A DNA stretch of 64,000 nt from an uncultured Oscillibacter sp. (lineage in GTDB: Bacteria; Bacillota; Clostridia; Oscillospirales; Oscillospiraceae). A program made the position numbers and the translations under genes. The stretch covers positions 1 to 64,000 of the forward strand of contig CAKTMK010000002.1 in assembly GCA_934574045.1 (NCBI GenBank). The letters are read 5' to 3'. This document shows, piece by piece, positions 26,738 through 34,015 of this stretch. The notes beneath the pieces were generated by a model that saw nothing but the letters and a program-made list of their open reading frames with translations, ran no database searches and had not been told where the DNA came from. Position 1 is the stretch's first letter. Each line of letters opens with the position of its first letter.

Positions 26738-26775
26738 AAAAACCGTCTCCGCATCCACGATGCGGAGACGGTTTT
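26738..26775. terminator. Bidirectional terminator between the importer and spoIID
   Basis: CCGTCTCCGCAT (26743-26754) pairs perfectly with 26760-26771, with A5 before and T4 after. It serves both the plus-strand importer and the convergent spoIID. Confidence 0.92.
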
Positions 26776-26779
26776 CTGT

Positions 26780-27790
26780 TCAGCTCAGCTCCTCCGGCGT
26801 ATAGGCCGCCACCGTCACGCCGGTGTAGTAATGGGTGATGATGTCCCGCCAGCCGCTGCCGTCCAGCGCCATCTGCTGCGCGCCGTACTGGCTCATGCCC
26901 ACGCCGTGGCCGTACCCGGTGACGAAAAAGACGATGTTCCCGTCCTGCACCTCGATCTCAAACGTGGCCGAGCGGAGGGAAAACAGGGAGCGGATCTGCG
27001 TCCCCCGGAGCTGCACGCCGCCCACGGTCACAAAGTCCACGTTTCCGTCCTCGCTCACCTGCCGCTCGCCGAACCAGCCGGAGACCGGGCCGGACAGATC
27101 CGCTTCCGGGTGCGATGCCAGCAGGCGCGTGCGGAACTCCTCCGGCGTAAACTCCGCGCGGCTGTAATAGTTGGGGACGCCCTCCCCCTCCGGGCTGGAC
27201 ACGCTCTGAAGATACGGCAGGTCGGCCGTCCACACCTCGCCGGCGCTCTTCGTCCACCCGGCGGAGGACGAATGGAACACCGCCAGCACCGGCACGCCGC
27301 CGTACAGGATCGTCTGCCCGTCTGTCAGGGACACGGCGTTTTCCACCTTGGCCTCGTAATTTTCCGCGTGAGCGCCCCAGTTGGCCGCGGCGGTCTCCCG
27401 GTCCAGATACGCCTGACAGCAGGTGTGGTCGCCGCACACGTCGGCCTCCCCGCCGTGGTTCCCGCCGGAGGCCATCTTATAGAGCGTATACGTCCGGGCC
27501 GCCACCGCCTGAGCACACAGCGCCTGCTGCTCAAAGGACGCGGGCATCTCCGCCCGGACCACGCCCTGTAAATACTCGCCCATGGTCATGGTCTGCACGC
27601 CGCCGTCCAGCAGGACCCGGAGCGTGTAGGACCCGTCAATCTCGCCGGGGGGGAGCAGCTCGATCTTCGGCTCGTCCTCCTCCGGCAGCTCGGTCTGCCG
27701 CTGCGCCAGCACCCGCGGCGCGGCCATCGCCAGCGGCAGCAGGAAAAGCAGGCAGAACAGCAGCGCAGAGACGCCCAGATACCGTTTCAT
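26780..27790 (-). CDS. spoIID: Stage II sporulation protein D-like lytic transglycosylase
   Basis: SpoIID cuts peptidoglycan during engulfment of the forespore. The protein has 336 residues with an N-terminal membrane anchor (YLGVSALLFCLLFLLPLAMA) and the SpoIID/LytB domain: YLQGVVRAEMPASFEQQALC carries the catalytic Glu, followed by AVAARTYTLYK, VFHSSSAGWTKSAGEVW and GYGHGVGMSQYGAQQMA. Length fits SpoIID proper. ATG at 27790 is chosen for the anchor; a much longer reading upstream crosses the promoter. It is a single-gene transcript and the best sign that this organism sporulates. Confidence 0.9.
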   Translation of the reverse strand: MKRYLGVSALLFCLLFLLPLAMAAPRVLAQRQTELPEEDEPKIELLPPGEIDGSYTLRVLLDGGVQTMTMGEYLQGVVRAEMPASFEQQALCAQAVAARTYTLYKMASGGNHGGEADVCGDHTCCQAYLDRETAAANWGAHAENYEAKVENAVSLTDGQTILYGGVPVLAVFHSSSAGWTKSAGEVWTADLPYLQSVSSPEGEGVPNYYSRAEFTPEEFRTRLLASHPEADLSGPVSGWFGERQVSEDGNVDFVTVGGVQLRGTQIRSLFSLRSATFEIEVQDGNIVFFVTGYGHGVGMSQYGAQQMALDGSGWRDIITHYYTGVTVAAYTPEELS

Positions 27791-27919
27791 CCCATCGTTC
27801 CTTTCCACATCCTTGCCGCCGCAGAGACGGCCTGTACACTTCTTTGGCCGGCGGGGCCGTCTTTTGAGCATATGCGCCTCGGAGGCAAAACAGCACCGCG
27901 CGGCCCGTCGAATTTTGTC

Positions 27920-27948
27920 ATTGTACCACAGCGCGTCCGCCCCGGCAA
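27920..27948 (-). promoter_or_regulatory. Promoter upstream of spoIID
   Basis: On the minus strand, TTGCCG (27943-27948) and TACAAT (27920-27925) are 17 bases apart, about 130 bases upstream of the start. It matches a sigma-A promoter; a sporulation sigma site was not looked for systematically. Confidence 0.65.
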
Positions 27949-27971
27949 GCCCCCCGCGCCGGAGGGCAGAG

Positions 27972-28000
27972 TGGACAACCGGGCGGCGGCGGCGTATAAT
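27972..28000 (+). promoter_or_regulatory. Promoter of the 28059 membrane protein gene
   Basis: TGGACA (27972-27977) and a perfect TATAAT (27995-28000) with a 17-base spacer, 58 bases before the start codon. Confidence 0.82.
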
Positions 28001-28058
28001 CAGGGCATAAACGCAAGATCGCGCCGGGCGGCTGCTCCCGGCGGAAGGAGGATCTTTT

Positions 28059-28889
28059 ATGAAGCATACCGGCGCGCTCCCTCTGGTGACCGCGGCAGGC
28101 GGCGCGGCCGCCTTTTCCCTGCGGCTGGCGCAGATGCGCACCGGCTTTTCGCCGGAGACCGGCCTGCCCGTGGCCGGAGCGCTTCACGGGCGGCTGCTGA
28201 TCGCGCTGATCCTGGCGTTCAGCGTGCTGCTGGCCCTGCTGGTGCAGCCGCTGCCGTCCCGCCGCCCGGAGCCGCGCCCGCTGGAGGAGGTCTTTTCCGC
28301 CCCGGGCGCCGCGCCGCTGCTCTATGCAGGGGCAGTCCTGCTGGCGCTGGCGGGGGCGGCGTGGGACTGCTCTGTCCTCCGCGGCAGCGTGGTCATTCCC
28401 GGCGGCGGCGCGGCCCGCTGGATCGCGCTGCTCTCCGGCGGGGTGATGCTGGCGGCGGGGGCCTGCCTGCTGCCCGCCGTGTCCGCCGCCTGCGGCGGAC
28501 AGCGGGCCGGGAAGTCACGCGTCCCTCCCGCCCTGTTCCTCCCCGCCCCGGCGGCGGCCGTGTTCCATCTGGTGCTGATCTACCGGCTCCGCTCCTCCGC
28601 GCCGGGGCTGAGCGCCTACGCCGTGGAGCTGCTGGCCGTGTGCTTCGCCGCGGCGGCGCTGTGCCGTCTGGCCGGCTTCGCGTTTGACGACGGCTGCGTG
28701 CGCACCTTCGCCTTCCTCGCCGGAGAGACGGTCCTTTTCTGCGCCGCCGCGCTGGCGGACCGGCGCAGCGCCGGGGAGTCCGCCTTCTTCGGCGGCTGCC
28801 TGCTCCTGTTTCTGGGGCTGCTGTTCGCCCTGCGGACCGGCGCGGGACGGCGGCGGGGCGCGCCGCCGGAGGCGCGAATCCTGCGCTGA
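28059..28889 (+). CDS. Polytopic membrane protein of unknown function
   Basis: I do not recognise this 276-residue protein. It is very rich in Ala, Leu, Arg and Pro and contains about seven or eight hydrophobic segments (for example LLIALILAFSVLLALLV, LLYAGAVLLALAGAAW and ESAFFGGCLLLFLGLLF). No catalytic motif stands out. It is transcribed divergently from spoIID from its own promoter, with a strong ribosome site (GGAAGGAGG). The gene is real on promoter, ribosome-site and terminator evidence, but the divergence from spoIID does not by itself imply a sporulation role. Confidence 0.78.
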   Translation: MKHTGALPLVTAAGGAAAFSLRLAQMRTGFSPETGLPVAGALHGRLLIALILAFSVLLALLVQPLPSRRPEPRPLEEVFSAPGAAPLLYAGAVLLALAGAAWDCSVLRGSVVIPGGGAARWIALLSGGVMLAAGACLLPAVSAACGGQRAGKSRVPPALFLPAPAAAVFHLVLIYRLRSSAPGLSAYAVELLAVCFAAAALCRLAGFAFDDGCVRTFAFLAGETVLFCAAALADRRSAGESAFFGGCLLLFLGLLFALRTGAGRRRGAPPEARILR

Positions 28890-28932
28890 AAGCCGCTCCG
28901 GTCCCTCCGCCGCACCGCCCTTGACAACCCAC

Positions 28933-28970
28933 ACGGCCCGCCGCGCAGCTGCGCGGCGGGCCGTCTCTCT
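28933..28970 (+). terminator. Terminator after the 28059 gene
   Basis: ACGGCCCGCCGCGCA (28933-28947) pairs perfectly with 28950-28964, followed by CTCTCT rather than a clean T tract. Confidence 0.72.
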
Positions 28971-29031
28971 CCGGCGGGGGACCTGAAACCGAAAAAATTT
29001 GCGTCCAAACCGTGAATTTTTTTCGGAACGA

Positions 29032-29059
29032 TTGCAATTTCAGGAAAAAATGATATGAT
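29032..29059 (+). promoter_or_regulatory. Promoter of the COG0523 gene pair
   Basis: TTGCAA (29032-29037) and TATGAT (29054-29059) with a 16-base spacer in an AT-rich stretch, immediately upstream of the palindrome at 29068-29084. Confidence 0.78.
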
Positions 29060-29067
29060 ACTGAATG

Positions 29068-29084
29068 TTGAGAAGTGTTCTCAA
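29068..29084. promoter_or_regulatory. Fur/Zur-like operator
   Basis: TTGAGAA and TTCTCAA flank GTG, a perfect 7-3-7 palindrome at the transcription start. It resembles the 7-1-7 boxes of Fur-family repressors (TGAGAAT-N-ATTCTCA) except for the innermost pair. Together with the metal-chaperone genes it controls, a Zur or other metal-responsive repressor is likely. Confidence 0.68.
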
Positions 29085-29112
29085 ATTTGTGATAGCAAAG
29101 GACTTGATCCCA

Positions 29113-30258
29113 ATGACGAAAATCGACATTATCTCCGGCTTCCTCGGCGCGGGAAAGACCACGCTCATCAAAAAGCTGGTGGCGGAAGCCTATCAGGGCG
29201 AAAAGCTGGTGCTGATCGAAAACGAATTCGGCGAGATCAGCATTGACGGCGGCTTTCTGAAGGACGCGGGCATCCAGATCTCCGAGATGTCCTCCGGGTG
29301 CATCTGCTGCTCGCTGGTGGGCGACTTCAACAAGGCGCTCAAGGAGGTCCAGCAGCAGTTCCACCCCGACCGCATCCTGATCGAGCCGTCCGGCGTGGGC
29401 AAGCTGAGCGACGTGATCGCCGCCGTGCAGTCCACCGCGGCGGAGACCCCGGAAATGAAGCTCAACAGCTTCGTCACCGTGGCGGACGCGTCCAAGGTGA
29501 AGGTCTATATGAAGAACTTCGGCGAGTTCTACAACAATCAGGTGGAGACCGCCGGGACCATCATCCTCTCCCGGACCCAGAAGCTCTCCCCCGAAAAGCT
29601 GGACGCCGCCGTGGCCATGCTGCGGGAGAAGAACCCGGACGCCGCCATCCTCACCACCCCGTGGGACGAGCTGGACGGCCGGACCATCCTCTCCGCCATT
29701 GAAAAGGTCTCTCTGGCGGACGAGCTGATGGAGCGTATCCGCGCGGAGCACGAGGCCGACGTGGCCGAGCATGAACATCACCACCACGACCATGACGACC
29801 ACGACGAGCATGAGCATCATCATGACCACGACCACGAGTGCGACGATCTTGACTGCTCCTGCCACCATCACGACCACGACGAGCACGAGCACCATCACGA
29901 CCATGACCATGACGAGCACGAGCATCATCACGACCACGAGTGCGACGATCCCAACTGCTCCTGCCACCACCATCACCACCACGCCGACGAGGTGTTCACC
30001 TCCTGGGGCGCGGAGACGCCCAAGACCTTTACCGAGGCAGGCATCCGCTCCATTCTGGAGCAGCTCGACTCCGGCAAATACGGCAAGATCCTGCGGGCCA
30101 AGGGCATCGTCCCGGCGGCGGACGGCGGCTGGCTCCACTTCGATTACGTGCCGGAGGAGGCGGACGTGCGCCGCGGCAGCGCGGACTACACGGGCCGCCT
30201 GTGCGTCATCGGCGCGGAGCTGGACGAGGGCGGACTGAAAACGCTGTTCGGTCTTTGA
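29113..30258 (+). CDS. COG0523 GTPase (CobW/ZNG1 type) with a His-rich metal-binding segment
   Basis: COG0523 proteins are G3E-family GTPases that deliver metals, often zinc. This one has 381 residues. Walker A is SGFLGAGKTT (8-17), Walker B region RILIEPSGVGK, and the metal motif is GCICC (Cys63, Cys65, Cys66). The usual NKxD base-recognition motif is replaced by SRTQ in IILSRTQKLSP. Residues 220-290 hold 34 His plus Asp/Glu, with two copies of a HECDDxxCSCHHH module. A CobW C-terminal domain follows (FTSWGAETPKTFTEAGI). The start at 29113 is chosen because the P-loop begins here; an in-frame start 16 codons upstream would overlap the operator. Confidence 0.9.
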   Translation: MTKIDIISGFLGAGKTTLIKKLVAEAYQGEKLVLIENEFGEISIDGGFLKDAGIQISEMSSGCICCSLVGDFNKALKEVQQQFHPDRILIEPSGVGKLSDVIAAVQSTAAETPEMKLNSFVTVADASKVKVYMKNFGEFYNNQVETAGTIILSRTQKLSPEKLDAAVAMLREKNPDAAILTTPWDELDGRTILSAIEKVSLADELMERIRAEHEADVAEHEHHHHDHDDHDEHEHHHDHDHECDDLDCSCHHHDHDEHEHHHDHDHDEHEHHHDHECDDPNCSCHHHHHHADEVFTSWGAETPKTFTEAGIRSILEQLDSGKYGKILRAKGIVPAADGGWLHFDYVPEEADVRRGSADYTGRLCVIGAELDEGGLKTLFGL

Positions 30259-30294
30259 TCCGGCACGTCAACAACTGTAAAGGACTTTTCATTT

Positions 30295-31224
30295 ATGGAT
30301 ATTCCCGTTTATCTGATTGCCGGCTTTTTGGACGGCGGCAAGACCAACTTTATCAACGGCATTCTGGAGGACGGCTTCGCCCGGGAAGACCGGACGCTCC
30401 TGCTGTGCTGCGAGGAGGGCGAGGAGGAATACAACCCCCGCGCGCTGGACAACGTCACCGTGGTGACGGTGGACGAGGAGAAGGACCTGACCTGCTCGTT
30501 TCTGAAGGAGTGCGAGAAGAAGTACCGCCCCCGGCAGGTGCTGATCGAGTACAACGGCATGTGGCAGATGGAGCGGCTGTACCGCGAGGTGCTGCCCGCC
30601 AACTGGGTCCTCTACCAGATCATGTGCATGGTGCAGGCGTCCACCTTTGACGCGTATGCCAAGAACATGGGCCAGCTCATGATGGAGAAGATCACCAACG
30701 CGGACATGCTGGTGTTCAACCGCTGCACGCCGGAGCTGCGCGACAGCCTGCGCAAGCGGAACCTGCGGATGGTGAACCGCCGCGCGGACATCTATCTGGA
30801 AAACGTGGACGGCACCAGCGAGGATTACCTCACCGGGAACGAGTGCCCCTTCGACCTGTCGCAGGACGTGATCGACATCCCGGACGACGATTTCGGCGTC
30901 TGGTACGTGGACGTGATGGACCATCCCGACCGCTACAAGGGCAAGCTGGTCCACATGAAGCTGGTCATGTGCCACTCCACCAAGTATCCCGGCGTGGACT
31001 GCCCCGGTCGGTTCGCCATGGTGTGCTGCGAAAAGGACGTGAGCTTTCTGGGCCTGCTGGCCCGGGGCGAGGGACTGTCGCAGTACAAAAATCACGACTG
31101 GATCGAGGTCACGGCCCGGATGGGTGTGGAAAAACACCCCGCCTACAAGGGCGAGGGGCCGGTCATGCAGATCGTGTCCGTCGGCCCGTGCGCCAAGCCC
31201 GCTCAGGAGGTCGTGTCGTTTTAA
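30295..31224 (+). CDS. Second COG0523-like GTPase with a divergent C-terminal domain
   Basis: A 309-residue protein with a P-loop GFLDGGKTNFINGIL at the N-terminus and VLIEYNGMW at the Walker B position. The CxCC metal motif of the family is absent: the region reads LLLCCEEGEEEYN. The NKxD motif is replaced by FNRCTPE. The C-terminal third (about 215-300), with FAMVCCEKDVSFLGLLARG and WIEVTARMGVE, resembles the C-terminal domain of TIGR03943/DUF1980 proteins, which in Bacillus sit with zinc-related COG0523 genes. It follows the His-rich GTPase by 36 bases and is co-transcribed. The domain link is my reading and needs a profile search. Confidence 0.82.
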   Translation: MDIPVYLIAGFLDGGKTNFINGILEDGFAREDRTLLLCCEEGEEEYNPRALDNVTVVTVDEEKDLTCSFLKECEKKYRPRQVLIEYNGMWQMERLYREVLPANWVLYQIMCMVQASTFDAYAKNMGQLMMEKITNADMLVFNRCTPELRDSLRKRNLRMVNRRADIYLENVDGTSEDYLTGNECPFDLSQDVIDIPDDDFGVWYVDVMDHPDRYKGKLVHMKLVMCHSTKYPGVDCPGRFAMVCCEKDVSFLGLLARGEGLSQYKNHDWIEVTARMGVEKHPAYKGEGPVMQIVSVGPCAKPAQEVVSF

Positions 31225-31266
31225 GCGTCATTTGATTCCAAATTGTAAAATTGCAGTGCAAAAGTA

Positions 31267-31305
31267 CCCTCCGTTGTCAAATCGACAGCGGAGGGCGCTT
31301 TTTTT
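31267..31305 (+). terminator. Terminator after the COG0523 pair
   Basis: CCCTCCGTTGTC (31267-31278) pairs with 31284-31295 (one G-T pair) and is followed by CGC and seven T. Confidence 0.9.
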
Positions 31306-31438
31306 GCCGCCGGCGGACGAACCGGGATGAAGGCGCGGCGGCGGTTTTACGCGGCGGCAGCCTCCCACATCCGGCGGCGGCTTTCGCGCAGGCAGCGCGG
31401 AAGCGGTCTACGGAAACGGGCCATCCGGCCCCGCGTCC

Positions 31439-31466
31439 TTGCATTTCCACGAAAATCGGATATAAT
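31439..31466 (+). promoter_or_regulatory. Promoter of the LTA-synthase-like gene
   Basis: TTGCAT (31439-31444) and a perfect TATAAT (31461-31466) with a 16-base spacer, about 42 bases before the TTG start. Confidence 0.8.
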
Positions 31467-31507
31467 GAATGTATCGCTTATCAACTATCAAAATAAGGAG
31501 CATTGCC

Positions 31508-33406
31508 TTGAAAAAACAGACGTTTCCCATCCGGCTGGGCGCGGCGGCGGTTTTCCTGCTGGCCGTTTTACTGTCAGGCGCGATCACTTTACTGGCCCTC
31601 TGGCTCCAGCCAAACGCCCTGCGCACCGTTCTCGCCGGCTTCCGGGCCAGCCCGATGCTGATCGTACTCAACGCCCTGCCCGTGGGGCTGACGGTGCTGA
31701 CGCTGACGTTCCTGTTCCGGAACGTGTTCTTTGCCGCCGCCGTGACGGAGCTGGCCGTCTGCGGACTGTCCATCGCCAACCGCATCAAGATCGAGGTGCG
31801 GGACGAGCCGGTCTTTCCCCGGGATCTGGAGCTTTTGAAGGAGGTCGGCAGCGCCGTCGGCACCTATGACATCCGCTTCCCGTGGGCGCAGGCCGGAGCG
31901 GTGGTGTTTCTCTGCGCCGTTCTGGTCCTGCTGGGGCTGTTCCTGCGCTGTAAAGTGGAAGAGCCGTACAGTCCTCGGCGGGACTGGGCCATCCGGCTGG
32001 CGGGCGCGGCGGGGTCCGCGGGCGTGCTGACCGCGCTGGTCCTGACGGTGTACGCCTCCAACGACCTGTACAACTCCTTCCCCGCGTCCAATCCCTACTA
32101 CGTCCCCTCTGTATTCAACGAACTGGGCTTCCCCTACTGCTTCACCCACCACTTCACCACCTACACCGTGGACAAGCCCGCGGGCTTTGACCGCCGGGAG
32201 GCGGAATCGTGGGACTCCGCCGACGCCGCCCCCGCTGGGCAGGCGCCCCGCGTCCACGTGGTGATGGTGATGGACGAGGCGTTCTCCGACCTGACGGACG
32301 ACCCTGCCTTTACCTACGGCGAGGACGACGACCCCCTCCCCAATCTCCACGCCCTGCGGCAGGATCCCAACTGCATCGCGGGCCACATCGTGGTCCCCGG
32401 CTTCGCGGGCGGAACGGCTAACACAGAGTTCGACGTGCTCACCGGGATGCAGACCAACGCCCTCTCCGCCACCACCACGTCAGCCTTCCGGGCGGTGAAC
32501 CGGGACCTTGACAGCCTGTACCGCGTCTTTGACGCGGACGGCTACCATACCTCCTTCCTCCACCCCGGCGACGCATGGTTCTATAACCGGGAAAACGTTT
32601 ACCGCTGGCTGGGCGCGGAGGAGATCGAGTTCGCCGCAGACATGAAGGATCTGACCTATAAGGGCCGCTGGGCCACGGACGAGTCGCTGGCGGCGCTGAT
32701 CGAGGAAACATTTGAAACGGCGGTCCAAAACGGCGAGACGCTGTTCAATTACACCACCACCATCCAGAACCATATGTCTTACACCGCCGACAAGTACGGC
32801 GCGGGATACGTGTTCCCGCCGGTGCAGACCTCGGCGGAGCTGTCCGACGCGGCGCAGATGCTCCTCTCCGTCTATATCGAGGGCGCGCGGGACGCGGACG
32901 CCATGCTGGGCCGCCTGTGGCGCTACTTCGCCGCGCAGGACGAGCCGGTGGTGCTGGCCTTTTTCGGCGACCACCTGCCCTATCTGGGGGACGACCGGCT
33001 GGCCTATCGGGAGCTGGGCGTGGCCCTCTCCCCGCAGGAGTCCGGCACGGAGGCGTTCCTGCGGTCCTATGAAACGCCCTATGTGATCTGGGCCAACGAC
33101 GCGGCGGCGCAGGCGCTGAACTGGAACACCGCCCCGGTGCGCTGCTGCGGCGACGGCGGGCGGATCAGCGCCTGCTATCTGGGGGCAACGGTGCTGGAGC
33201 TGACGGGCCGGGTGCAGGAAAGCCCCTGGTTCCAGTACCTGACCGACCTGCGCCGGGAGCTGCCGGTCATTCAGAAGGACACGGTGATGCTCTCCGACCG
33301 CAGCCTGACCTCCGCGGAAGCGCTCACCCCGGATCAGCAGGCGCTGCTGGAGCGGCTGCGCTGCTGGAGCTATTACAAACTCAAATACAAGGACGTGACA
33401 GAATGA
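31508..33406 (+). CDS. LTA-synthase-like membrane sulfatase-family protein
   Basis: A 632-residue member of the alkaline phosphatase/sulfatase superfamily, close to lipoteichoic acid synthases and other phosphoglycerol transferases acting outside the membrane. The first 190 residues contain about five membrane segments. The extracellular domain starts near 235 (VHVVMVMDEAFSDL). Signature motifs are PGFAGGTANTEFDVLTGM (with the expected nucleophile Thr), GDAWFYNRENVY and FFGDHLPYLG. The start is TTG at 31508 with AAGGAG 9 bases upstream; the ATG at 31469 overlaps the promoter. It overlaps the next gene by 4 bases. Confidence 0.9.
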   Translation: MKKQTFPIRLGAAAVFLLAVLLSGAITLLALWLQPNALRTVLAGFRASPMLIVLNALPVGLTVLTLTFLFRNVFFAAAVTELAVCGLSIANRIKIEVRDEPVFPRDLELLKEVGSAVGTYDIRFPWAQAGAVVFLCAVLVLLGLFLRCKVEEPYSPRRDWAIRLAGAAGSAGVLTALVLTVYASNDLYNSFPASNPYYVPSVFNELGFPYCFTHHFTTYTVDKPAGFDRREAESWDSADAAPAGQAPRVHVVMVMDEAFSDLTDDPAFTYGEDDDPLPNLHALRQDPNCIAGHIVVPGFAGGTANTEFDVLTGMQTNALSATTTSAFRAVNRDLDSLYRVFDADGYHTSFLHPGDAWFYNRENVYRWLGAEEIEFAADMKDLTYKGRWATDESLAALIEETFETAVQNGETLFNYTTTIQNHMSYTADKYGAGYVFPPVQTSAELSDAAQMLLSVYIEGARDADAMLGRLWRYFAAQDEPVVLAFFGDHLPYLGDDRLAYRELGVALSPQESGTEAFLRSYETPYVIWANDAAAQALNWNTAPVRCCGDGGRISACYLGATVLELTGRVQESPWFQYLTDLRRELPVIQKDTVMLSDRSLTSAEALTPDQQALLERLRCWSYYKLKYKDVTE

Positions 33407-33921
33407 GGGGCCGCCGGACCGCGCTGTGCGGCGTTTCGGCGGCGCTGGGGACGGCGCTGCTCCTGCTGGGCGGGCTGATCCCCGGCGCGACCTACTGCGC
33501 GCCGCTGCTGGGGATGCTGCCGCTGATCCCCTGCATGGAGGAATATGGCCGGGGCGCGGCGCTGAGCGTTTACGCCGTGACGGCGGCGCTGGCGGTGCTG
33601 CTGATCCCGGACAAGGAGCTGGCGTGCGTGTACCTGTTTTTTGGGTACTATCCCGCGCTCAAGCCCGCGCTGGACCAAATTGCCGCCCGTCCGCTGCGGC
33701 TGGCGGCCAAGCTGGCGCTGTGCACCGCCGCCGCGCTGACGATGTATTTCCTGCTGATCCGGGTGCTGGGGCTGGAGCAGCTTTCCGATGACGCCGCGCT
33801 TCCGCTGCGGGCGCTGCTGCTGGTGATGGCGAATGTGACGTTCCTCCTGCTGGACCGGGCGCTGGGGCAGCTGAGCCTTGTGTGGCGTCACCGTCTGCGC
33901 CGCCTGTTCTTCCGCCGCTGA
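33403..33921 (+). CDS. Small polytopic membrane protein, unknown function
   Basis: A 172-residue protein with about five hydrophobic segments (ALGTALLLLGGLIPGATYC, AALSVYAVTAALAVLLIP, LACVYLFFGYYPALKPAL, LAALCTAAALTMYFLLI-like, ALLLVMANVTFLLLDRAL) and a basic C-terminus. The pattern resembles substrate-specific ECF components or Clostridia-specific small membrane proteins, but I cannot name a family. It starts inside the preceding gene (ATGA overlap), so the two proteins are translationally coupled and may work together at the membrane. Confidence 0.8.
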   Translation: MRGRRTALCGVSAALGTALLLLGGLIPGATYCAPLLGMLPLIPCMEEYGRGAALSVYAVTAALAVLLIPDKELACVYLFFGYYPALKPALDQIAARPLRLAAKLALCTAAALTMYFLLIRVLGLEQLSDDAALPLRALLLVMANVTFLLLDRALGQLSLVWRHRLRRLFFRR

Positions 33922-33931
33922 GTATGACGAA

Positions 33932-33977
33932 AACGCCCGCCGTGCGCTTTTCAGCGCACGGCGGGCGTTTCTTTTTC
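33932..33977. terminator. Bidirectional terminator between 33921 and uvrC
   Basis: A perfect 17-bp stem (33932-33948 with 33953-33969) with a TTTC loop is followed by TCTTTTT on the plus strand. A-rich bases on the other side allow it to serve uvrC too. Confidence 0.9.
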
Positions 33978-34015
33978 TTCTTCTGGAAGGCGGGCGCGGG
34001 ACCGGCGGGCGCGGC

